Assembly (NCBI GenBank): GCA_021234535.1
Contig: CM037836.1
Coordinates: 20,636,769 to 20,700,768, forward strand
Direction: 5' to 3'
DNA from: Stichopus chloronotus
Taxonomy: Eukaryota; Echinodermata; Holothuroidea; Aspidochirotida; Stichopodidae
Length of the DNA stretch: 64,000 bases
Position 1 is the first letter of the stretch, and each line of letters opens with the position of its first letter. Shown here piece by piece: positions 14,545-25,298 of this stretch. A program made the position numbers and the translations under genes. Under the pieces are notes generated by a model. The model saw nothing but the letters and a program-made list of their open reading frames with translations. It was not told the origin of the DNA and searched no databases.

Positions 14545-14801
14545 TTAAAGGCTTTATTGCATCACCCTAAGCTATATTTTTACCTCCCCGAAAGGAAAAT
14601 TCTCAACTGGTTTTAAGTTACAGTACTCTTAGATTGACAGCAAATTCGAAAGATGCAGAGCAGCTCGTATTACACAGCATACACAGGGATCCATTGTTTT
14701 GATTACACATGCGGAGGAATGTAAGACAGGCCGAGGGAGGGACTAGAGGTAGGTGGTTGGGAGAATTCAAACTGTCTGGGGTGATGCATTTCAGCCTTTA
14801 A
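14545..14801 (+). mobile_element. MITE family B, copy 2
   Basis: TTAA-bounded (14545-14548, 14798-14801) with inverted ends AGGCTTTATTGCATCACCC and GGGGTGATGCATTTCAGCCT. It lies 63 bp after a family A copy and 120 bp before another. Confidence 0.78.
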
Positions 14802-14923
14802 GAGCACCTTAAAGAAGAACCTAATTGCCGTTAGAACGTGGCTTCAGAAACGTGTTCGCGAAACTTGGGGAGTCATGAGAGTTGCCCAGATGCTGGGGTA
14901 AGGGAAAGATACGATATTAAATC

Positions 14924-15211
14924 TTAGGGGAAAGAGGGCGTTCACAATGCACCACCATGACCTATATAGACAATAGGTTTAATCGTTGTTAAACTATTCA
15001 GGCTCGTCAAGAAACATGTGCAAAAGATTTAATCTCCTCATCTTGACATAATGCCGACGATGAGTAATACCCTGGGACTGAGCATGCATCATTTGAAATG
15101 ATTTCTTGAAAGGAAGAGATCGTCTTTGATTGTGTTTTGAATAATCTATCACTCTGTGTCCACAAATATTGGTTTAAAAAAATTCTGTATCCTAATACGC
15201 TATCTTTGCAG
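14924..15211 (+). mobile_element. MITE family A, diverged copy 2
   Basis: It starts TTAGGGGAAAGAGGGCGTT and follows the order of family A (ACCACCATGACC, AAACTATTCAGGCTCGTCAA, GATGAGTAAT, GCATCATTTGAA, AATCTATCACTCTGTGTCC). About 65 bp are missing in the middle and the right terminal repeat is decayed. Older than the 14128 copy. Confidence 0.6.
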
Positions 15212-17504
15212 TTCTTCTACTTTCATTTTATGGGTGAGGGACGGTGGTAGAGTGAAGGTTAGAATTAGCGGAGTTCCTTAACTTAAGACTCACTAATTCA
15301 TCGTATCTGACCGCTCTGTGCCAATTCGTCTCTGATTTGTCCGTTTGAACGAACACTGAATAGACACTTGTTAGAATTTGCTCACATGTGTTGCGCTAGT
15401 GTAAGCTTTGCTTGTATCTGCTTCCTAAGGCCAGGTTGCCCCCCCCCCCCCCAACTTTGCACATATCGCGCAGTTACCATTTATCCCTGCCCATACCGGC
15501 AATATAAGCATGCTATTAATCCTTTTTAATACTCATTCTTAGTGGGGGAGGGCTGGGGCTATCTCGATCTTTCAGTCACTATAGCATGTGTGGGCATTGT
15601 ATGTATACATGGCTACGGGACACATGAATATTGAACAGCGTGATATGTTACTGAAATTCGGAACTCGTTGGTTGTCATGACGTCAGTATAAGCATATTTA
15701 CACACCGTGATTTGAGGCCAAACGTAGCTGGATTTGCTATAACAGTGACCCTATAAGGGCAAAACAAAAAGGAGCTACATCTGCTAACCTTCGCACTGAA
15801 AGATCAAAACAAGTGCACTCTGTATTTTGTGTATTGTCGTTTGATTGGTCATTTTGTTAATATTTCTTGTGACGTCAGTCTCTGCTTGGTTACTCGCTGA
15901 AAATGGGATTAGTTTAGGGTCACTCCGTGTAGTAGAAATGAAACATCGTTGGCGCGTGAGTGTATGCTGTCATATTATAGTAACATTTTCTTTGAGTACG
16001 AGTCCGCTCAAAGAGTAGGCCCTATACCGTTGATTATAGTATGTGTGTGAGAAAAACTTGACATTGGTAAAGATTCTCTTCAAATGACCAGTGGCAGGAC
16101 TTCTCAACTTCTCTGAAATGCAATGAAATAGAGACATTTGACTACTGTAGTGTGTACACCACTTCCAACCACGCTACAATGTTCGTTAGAACAACACAAC
16201 ATTGCTATATATTGTCAACGTCAAAACTGTCAAAGTAATAAATGAGGCTACAATTGTTTGTATACGATTTTTTGAACATGTACAAGCGAGGATGAAATCT
16301 ACTGTATGAAAAACTGATTCATACCGTACAAGAGAGGAAGAAAAGGGCATGCCACCAACATACAACTGCCTACTATATATTAAAATACAATAGAATGCTA
16401 TGTGTTACTTTGACGAATCCTTTGTTACATTGGGTTAGTGTAGGCCTGCTTCAACTGGAGCAAAGTTCAGCATATGTATAGCGGTAACTGATACCAAAAA
16501 TAGCACCCAGGTTTATTCCAAAAATTTTGAAATTAATCTTTGCTTGTATTATCTATATCGATGATATTGTTCAAAGTGTACATATCAGTGGCTAAATATG
16601 TGTTATTCTTCTTCACTGTTTTATGATACAGAGCAAACTTCATAATACAAAGGTTGCATAATCGGATCCATTACCCCAATGTGGATTTTGTATGACCTTT
16701 ATGTCTTAAGTAATGGAACGTCATGCATGCATATGCTATAGCAGCCTAGCTGACAAGAAGTTTGTAGCGGCAGACTTCCTCAAATGGAGGCGTTTGCGTC
16801 GATCGTGTACTGGGAGAGGGCGTGATTTTGAGGGATCTGTGAGCCCCTTTTAGAACATGGAAAAAAAAAACTTCCTGAAAAGACTTGACCAGTTTCGGGA
16901 GTTTACCTCAAAACTATGATTGACCCAAAATACTCGGATATATTTGGATTGTTAAAAAATACAAACGTTTCCACCATTTTGCATCTCAGCTCCCTTCTGA
17001 TACGTAACAAGTAATTCCACGAGTAAAAGGAAGGGGAAGGAAAGTTGCATCCCTTTACCCCCTCAACATCCTAAAACATGTAAACAATGGCAATTTTTTT
17101 TTCGGTCAAGTAATATCTACTCTATGAAAATGCTCTGCGGTCAAATATCCGGCTTGAACACTTTTGGTCTCGACTCTCCTTAAAACGGGACGGTATGAAA
17201 GATTTATGAAGACATTAATATTCATCAATAACAAGCGAAACCAAGAACGAAAGTTTAATGTTTGTGTAAAAAGCAAATTCACAGTTCCCGAGCTTAGAGG
17301 AAATGAATATCTGTAAAGGAGCTGGTGTTATAGTTTCGACTTTGCTGTGACCATATATGATGAAGCACACCGTATGCCCGCGTGTTGGTAATTATCTGGA
17401 CACTTTCAAACTTTGCGCACGTCCTCACCATGCATGAAAATGGTTGATCTTGTTTAAATATTGTGTAAACGTAATACTGTAACAATTTCAATCCCGAATA
17501 CAAC
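15212..17504. other. Region upstream of DUOXA
   Basis: Holds repeat E copy 1 and a C12 tract at 15440. I searched both strands for a divergent dual oxidase gene by eye and recognised no exon. Short exons without similarity I can recall would be missed. Confidence 0.55.
15830..15960 (+). repeat. Dispersed repeat E, copy 1
   Basis: GATTGGTCATTTTGTTAATA, TTTCTTGTGACGTCAGTCTC and TGCTTGGTTACTCGCTG, then GGGTCACTC. The same blocks occur in reverse at 19570-19700. It carries a full cAMP-response-type site, TGACGTCA. Confidence 0.5.
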
Positions 17505-17512
17505 TATATAAA
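17505..17512 (+). promoter_or_regulatory. Candidate TATA box of DUOXA
   Basis: TATATAAA lies about 350 bp upstream of the DUOXA start codon and about 110 bp upstream of a consensus 5' splice site that would end a leader exon. Transcription would then start near 17535-17542. AT-rich DNA often contains such strings, so the position relative to the leader exon is the main support. Confidence 0.4.
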
Positions 17513-17539
17513 CGTAGAAAAGCCCCATGTTATATCCAC

Positions 17540-17623
17540 TTTATCATTTGCACTCTTTACACATAAAACCTTTCTTGATTTACTTCACTCCTCACATACC
17601 TGTCTCCTGTTGTGAAGAGACAG
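17540..17623 (+). other. DUOXA: Predicted non-coding 5' leader exon of DUOXA
   Basis: The exon is bounded on the right by CAG|GTAAGTG, a near-perfect 5' splice site at 17623/17624. A strong 3' splice site (long T tract, then CTCTCCTGCAG) follows at 17796, giving a 173-bp intron in the leader. The second leader part would run 17797-17861 to the ATG. The left edge is a guess from the TATA box. The donor sits inside a 10-bp hairpin stem. Confidence 0.5.
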
Positions 17624-17626
17624 GTA
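17597..17626 (+). promoter_or_regulatory. Hairpin over the 5' splice site of the leader intron
   Basis: TACCTGTCTC (17597-17606) and GAGACAGGTA (17617-17626) are perfect 10-bp inverted repeats around a 10-nt loop. The right arm contains the CAG|GT exon-intron junction, so folded pre-mRNA would hide the splice site. Confidence 0.45.
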
Positions 17627-17861
17627 AGTGAGTCGATCGTTCGTAAATAACCAAACCAGGTGAATTTTAGGGGGTTTTCAGCTAATGGTCAGTAGTTGTA
17701 CCTCACCCAAAGAAACAAATTTCACCAGACTTCCTAAAACACCTTCCCAGTCCAAAATGAAATCTCTGGTCTGTTTTTTTTTTATCTCTCCTGCAGTTCC
17801 TCTTTTCGTCTCACGTTGATTTATCTATTAATCCTTTGGGCCTGGTGAACGTTTGTCCGTC

Positions 17862-18023
17862 ATGGCATACGAAGGGTTCAGAAATGAGCTGGGTCCAACC
17901 CAGTACCCGCGACCCAAGACTGCGGTAACAGCAGACGTGACCGAAGCGGGATTCATCTGTGCGGCGATCATTTTGTTCATTGCTTTTATGGCAATCTTAC
18001 CAGGGATAAGAGGCCTCCAAAAC
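17862..18023 (+). CDS. DUOXA: DUOXA exon 1: N-terminus and membrane segment 1
   Basis: 54 codons from ATG (context GTCATGG) to AAC, then the donor GTAAGT at 18024, phase 0. The N-terminus [12 protein letters not shown] is followed by a hydrophobic stretch and then the family signature ILPGIRG. The upstream in-frame codons lack another ATG close by, so this is the natural start. Intron 1 is 14,748 bp. Confidence 0.94.
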
Positions 18024-21000
18024 GTAAGTATGCAAAACACGAATATTTCTCGATGGAAGTTAAAGTATAGCAAAAATACCTCTAGGTATCAGAAATGGAA
18101 ATGAAAACGCAATTCGAGTGACTGCCCAGTGTTCCGACACCCCTGTGTTCCGACACCCTTATGTTCCGAAAGAAGCGGCTTATAGTAAGACCCTCTGGCT
18201 CCCGTGGACAAGGAGCATTCCGGCTTATCCTCACATGACCTCCGTTCAGCCCCACAGCCAATGGTATCCCGATCTCAATTGCATGAGCTCTTTCCGGCTA
18301 TTTGCGCTCACATTTATGCAACTTATGAGTGTCGGAATATAGGGCTGTAATCATAATTTGTATGCATTTTCAGTATTTCAGGGTGTAAACAGTATATTGT
18401 CTAAAATAGGGCAGATCTGTAAAGCTGGAATATGAGTTGTACCGGCAATCGCCTGGTCATCTTCGTCAGTGTTCAGGGAAGAGAAAGTAAGGGGAGAGAC
18501 CACTTGTCACAAAATCGGAAAGAGATCTTTGTGCTCATCTTCCAGATATTCGACCACGAAAATTGTGAAAAACATTTTCGTTGGCCCTACAAAATTCAGA
18601 CTCTCCAGGAAAGCGTAGCAGTCATCGTTACTTGAAATCAAACAGATTAATGGGAATGAATATGAATATTCATGTCCCCAAAAATGGAGCTGAAATCATG
18701 TTTTGTGTGTCGTACCTATGACATTCCGCGGCATTTGATTTTCACTGACAAATTTTCAACTCATATTCCAACTTTAATCTCCTGCCTGATCAGAAGTGGA
18801 TTCAAAACCCTGATGACTTTAAATGAGTTGGCAAATCAAGCTCTTTTGTTTTACAGAAGCGTTGGATGCACACAGTAGTGGGTGGGACTCTGTTGAAACT
18901 AGAGGTCGAAAGATTTGCGAAACTGCTTACTCGCATAGTCCCTGCCAGGTGCCTCATTCCATTTTTCTGTCAGAATTCAACTAGGATTGAGGTTTTGAAA
19001 CTAGGCATTTGACAAGCCGGAGAGCCCCTGCTTCGTGTAACCATCAGGTTGTACAACGTCCGCCTCTTTCCCGTCCCACTTCTACCCCACAAATACTGTG
19101 TGTCCGACTTATGAAGAGGATTGCATTCCTAAAGTAGGAGCACGGTGCTAGAAAAGAGTATTAAGGTGGGGGGGGTAACGAGCTTCATTGGTGTGACTCA
19201 TATATACATTTGAACGGATTTTTGAATCAATGCCAGGGAAAGTATCAAACAATAACGATCACATATCCTTGGGAAGTGTCAACTGATTCAACTGAATAAT
19301 CAGAATACAAACTGTAACCGTTAGGGTAGGAGTGTCTGTGTTTTTCATTTGGGTTCATATGTATAGATGGTTTGAAATGATAGCGACACACGTATGCAAG
19401 AGAAGTGGGGGGGGGGGGGTTCATATGTATAAGACTTCGTTTCTGACATTAAAGGTGACTGATTGTTACACTAAATCTCAGGTGACGTCAGTCTGTTCAA
19501 TGCACGAACTCGCGCATAGAGAGTCAATGTGGTACCAAAGCGGTAGAATCATAAACGCACACGCGCTAAAGATGTTCCATTGCTACGTGTAAAGAGTGAC
19601 CGTATAAGCTGGTGACGTTTGCAGAGAGTTATCCGGCAGAGACTGACGTCACAAGACGTCACAAGAAATACTAACAAGACGACCAATCACCTTTAAATTG
19701 GCACCTTTACAATAGAGAGGATCGGCTGTCTGGATTCGTTGGAAGTAACGACAAGAGGAGAGCCATGGCCTAATGAGGTCACCATCCCCTCCACTTCTAA
19801 CACCGTCCGTAGATGCCAATGTCTTCCCTCACTACAGAAACCACACCCGTCAAGATAACTAAGTTTCCGTAATACTTGGCGTATAGCGACAACTTAAGCA
19901 ATATGTGAAAAAATGGAGGGCACAGTCCATCAATAAAAAACTCTTCCGTTAATTGTTTACCCTCTATTGTGTCTACAGCTTATGGAATTTGATGTTTCTA
20001 TGAAACAAATGATTGATGCATATGTGTATATAGACATTTAAAGTACCGGGATTAAACCGTATACGGCGCACTTGAAATCCAAAGAATGCACGAAGGACTT
20101 CACACACGCAAGCAAGTTCCCTATATAAGTATAGTTTCCTTTTGAAAGAATGAGCGCAACGCATAGAAGGTACGTTACGGAAACCATGCAGACTCGTACC
20201 ATCAACAACCTACGAAAACAAAGATGAAACTCTTATCGATGTGTGAACTTTGTTTTATCAATTTCAACACCTGATTTTGTCATACGCAAGGGGCATGTAA
20301 ATCAAATATACTGTAACTTGTCTAGCGAAGAAAAAATCAATTCGACTGTTTTTAGAACTGCATATCTGTACCGCTGTATGTAATGTCATTGACCTTTGCT
20401 GAAGTGCATAGAAAGAAGTTTTCTCTTCATCATAGAAAAAGCCAACTGGTGCCTGAAATTTTCCTTCTAAATGTCTTTCAATATATATATTTTTACCAGT
20501 TGACATGGCCTTTTTCATGCTTTTTATGATACTGTTGTACTTTACTTACTCGACAAATCAAACTAATGAATATTCTCATACGAGCAAACTTTTGAATATT
20601 TACACACATGCACTTACGATTTAAAGAAAAAACAATAACATAACGAAGGATATTATTCGTTATGTAGATTTTAGTTAATTTAGGCAGTAAGGAAGGGAAA
20701 AGAAAGAATTTAATGCATTTTGCTAAATGATGATTCCTACATGTTTTTATGCTATTATGTTTCCGCTGCCATTGCAAAAGTATGGGACAGGTCTTGACGT
20801 ATCAGTTGTTTCGACCGACTGGCGACGACTGATCTGTTTTCTTACGCTTTTGTTTTTACAAAATATTGAAAAGCGAGAGCTTTGGCAAAGATAAATATTT
20901 GTATATTCAAAGGTGTCATATGTTTGAGATCATTTCTTAGTTTCAATTTTTGATAAGAGTTATGATGGACTCCAGGAATTTTCGAACAAGGATACAAAAT

Positions 21001-24000
21001 CGTATCACTTAGTTGTCCCCCAATTTCCTGGGTAAATACAGGCTTGTCATGTTTTTTTTTTTTTTCAATAAACGTCCGCCTTGTTTGGAATAAAAATATA
21101 GAAAAAAAAAGACACCTTTTGAAGAGGGTTAAAAAATTTTCAAAGGGAAGGGGATACCCCTTAGACCCCTCTGCATTGAGTAGAAACTCCAGTCATGGAT
21201 GTCCCCCCCCCCCCCCCAGGTCTGGCTATCCATCTGAATAAAACCTTGATTGTGTGTGATACCTTGTCCCAAATAGCTCCACGTTTTTACTACAATACAG
21301 CCGTGTTTGTCAGCGGTATTGGGGATAATGGGTGAGGGAGCAATAGTGGGGCGAGGGAGGGGTGCAATAATGGTGTTTGCTTTATTCAGTCAGTGTAGAT
21401 TACCTTCACGCAAAATAAGAGTTTTAAATTCGTAGCCCGTTGTACTTGATATCGGTTGAACGTAAAAATTGGAAAGGCTTGCTGGTTTTCAGCGCTAAAT
21501 ATGTAGGCCTAGCCTATACTAGTATAGGCCTATGAAATTCTTGCGATAGTTGATGCTAGTTGACCTTTACCCTAAACCGGATGTGGGCTACAATCCCAAA
21601 GAAGTGAGAGAACGGTTAATTGTAATTGCATTGTCCATTTCAATTTTGACCGACTTCTAAGAAATGAACTCGGAAGGCGTAATTGCTAGCTGCTATTTGA
21701 TTGTGCACAACTTTAGTCAGTCTGTATGGGTGAAACACCGTAGATAGTTATCGTAACTGGTTTTACCCGGATCTACCGGAATTGGCCGTTTTCGATTTGA
21801 AAACTAATAAATGGAAACACCCTTACAGATGTGGTCACGTAGATCACCGTTCGTGGTCACTGCACTCTTTAAAGAGGCTCCTTGTGTTGTTTTGTGAAAT
21901 TAAAAAAAAAAAGGACCGAAGCCTGCCAAATTTTCTTCACATACTAATGACGAATTATCAGACTAAGAGAATCCAAAAGTGTTACGTACAGAGGAACATT
22001 AATGAGCGAGTGATTAACAATTTGATTTCGTTTTTAGACAATTCGTAACCAGGCACATTTCATATCAGTACTAGTTTTATATGACCTCAAACGGTACAAG
22101 TTTGGATAAACAAAAATCAAAACATTTGATAGTTTTCGTAACTGTTGAATGTGAAATTTGTAACTTTTGTCATGTGTAAGTACCATTCAAAATCCTCACA
22201 GACCTAACTCAAAGAGCCCCTTTAAAAAACGATTACATTATATTGAAACATTATGGTAAGTTAAAAAAAAATACTTCATTTTGGTTCGTATTGATCTTCT
22301 TTGTTTTAAAGTATATTGTTATAATATCATACACTCTAAATGATGTAATTATGACATCACACATGTTTGCAATGTCAGATACCTCGGATAGCATGTTCAT
22401 CTGGTATAGACGTATTATGTTGGCCTCTCACAACTGACACAATACATACATAAAATATTATGGTAGGTAGAGGTTAGGTCACTAGACTGATATATCCTCG
22501 TAATGTTGTTTTCATACATTCATCATGTGTGTGTTTACTTAACCTTTGTCATGAAAATGGAAAATAAACAACAAACTTTCCTATCAGGAAGCCACTGTTC
22601 TAAACAGCATGCCTCGTCAATTGTTGTTTTATGTAGCTGGAGAAAAAAAAAAAACAAAAGAGTGAAAGGGGGAAATACCAAAGGATCGGATCAGTTGATC
22701 CTAAATTCAAGCGAGAAAAATTCAACCGGCATATGTGGCAAAAAATTCCAAAGTCATCTTGCACTTAGCCATGCACTACCAGCACTTGGCCATGCACTAC
22801 CTGCACTTGGCCATGCACTACCATGTGACCGGCACCCATCGTGCACCCAGCCAACACTAAATATCATTGATCTTGCACCCAACCAACACCACATTTTAAA
22901 GGACCATGGTTGAGAAATTAGTTCTTTTACAATGATGACGTTTGCATTCTACAAAGGACGACGTTAGAGTGAGAAAATGTGATGGCGCTGTAGGAACTAT
23001 TTTGGCTGCAAATCAACGACATGCGCGTACATCCGGTTTAACAACTGAACGTTTAGCCATCATTCCTGTGGCAAGCCTACAACATACATGTAGTTAAAAT
23101 TTTAAAAATCTTCACCACTGATGAACTGTTTGACTTATCTGGAGGAGGAACGAAAATTCAAAATCCATTGTAAGTCTGTCTGAAAAATGACCCAAACTTC
23201 CTCTTGGAAGAAAAAGCTGAAAAGCATTTTACGAGTCATATTGTTAGACCTGTTGATGTGGTTGATATATTTTCAACCATGGGTGGTTTGTAATTTATCA
23301 ATACTGTACGTACTAAGTGACTGCATTAAGTTTACCCCCGTATAAACTTCCCAAAACGCAATATAACTCAACGGGTCGTTGCTTACCGAACACGATATTT
23401 TTTTAATTCTAATCGAACTTGGATCAATAAAAAAAAAATGCCTTTTTATTTATAAACCCGAGACATATCTTTCGAATGTGCATGAATGAATGACAATGAG
23501 AGATGTAATGCGGGGTAAAACTTGATTCAAAGTATGCAATCTGTACATGCCACGCGGAGAGCGATACAAAATCGAAATACACATTACCACATTGTAGTTT
23601 TTTCCGTGGTCTACGTGCCCTGATTCACAACAATTTGGCCTCTGATACAGTTTGACCCGGTGTCGAATAGGTTATACGAGAGAATCCTTTCCGCTTTGCT
23701 CACACTCGAGCATCCGTTAATTTCAGTTATCTTCAAATTTTCAGATGGCAAACCAGTGACCCACTGTTTCCTCGAAAATGTTGTCGTAACGAGTTTGCAG
23801 GTCTGGATGGTATGTAGGGTACAGCTCGGGGATTGCTATAGGCTGATAGGAAACTCCCTGCTGCTATCATACTCACGTTTTCATAATGTAGTTGAGGACT
23901 AGTCAGTGAATACAGGTTCGTCAATTATCATGAGTATATCGTGTTTCAAGTGCTTCACGTTTAGAACCGTTTATATAGACGGAAAAAAAAGTATACGTTT

Positions 24001-25204
24001 GCGAAACACTATAGGATATAGATGAAATTAAAATCTCAAAGTTAAATTCGGTGAGACTCAAATTCATTTGCCGGGCGTTGCCTGTTTTGCTTTTCTTTTC
24101 TTTTTTTTTTTGCAATACCATGAGTCATGTAACCAACCTCATAACCATATGCCCATGGACAAAACATAACACATTTGTCATTGGTTTGTATTATTTATAT
24201 CAGAGAGATATTCTGTGAATTCCCAGAGATTCCCGACTCGTTTTCAGAAGTCATCACTCCTCCTTGTTTAGCAATTTTGCAATCTCGTTTCAGGAGCGTA
24301 GTCACGTGGTTGTTCGCTGATAGAACACGAGTAACAATACCGTACTAGCGGCCTGTGGAGGCATTAAACATTGGCATGATGTTAGTCATTAATTCATTCA
24401 ATGAAATGAGTGATTGTCATACAGTCATATGTACACTGTCACTCTTAAAGAATGAATTTTTAAAACTTTGGAAAGACCTCGGTCAGGTATTCGCGGTGCC
24501 AAACTTTACAGAATGGTCCCAGCCGTTGACGTCACCACGGTCCATTATACCGAGCATATTTTGAATTCCGCGCTCAAGAAATAAATTTCACGAACAGACA
24601 GAAGTCGTTTGTTATTCAAGAATAAGTTGTTTTCCCCAAACGGTCAGAAACTGAAATGACGGATCGTCGGTGATTTTTCACGCATGATGTTTCTAGATAT
24701 GACGTGATGATATAATGCTAGGATAAAGCTATTACTGATGTTCATTGGTGAGATTAAGTAGTTGAACAATTACAGCTGCTTTCTTTATATGCCACGCAGG
24801 TGCACTTTAAATGGAATATTTATCTTTTAAAACTTTAATTCTCTGCCCCCCCCCCCCCCTCCTTAGCTTCTCTGGTTACAGATCTTTTAAATGTTATATG
24901 CGATCACCATAATTAGAGGCACATTCGAACAAAAAGCAGAAGGATGAGAAAAGTTGGCGACATATGACTGAGCATAAACACTGCTTTCCTCACAAAATGC
25001 ATGTTACTTAACCCCTCCGCTCTCGACGATGTCACCTGACCTGTCACCTGATTCTTGTTGGGGTCGTCTGGGATTTCTATTAATGCACTCCGTAGGAATA
25101 TCTGAGGCAGGACAGAAATGTCCCCAATATCATATTGAAACAAATTTGCTGATCCCAAATTTACAGAATAGCATGTGGATCGAAGTGCACGAATGTACAC
25201 ACAC

Positions 25205-25298
<94 letters not shown>

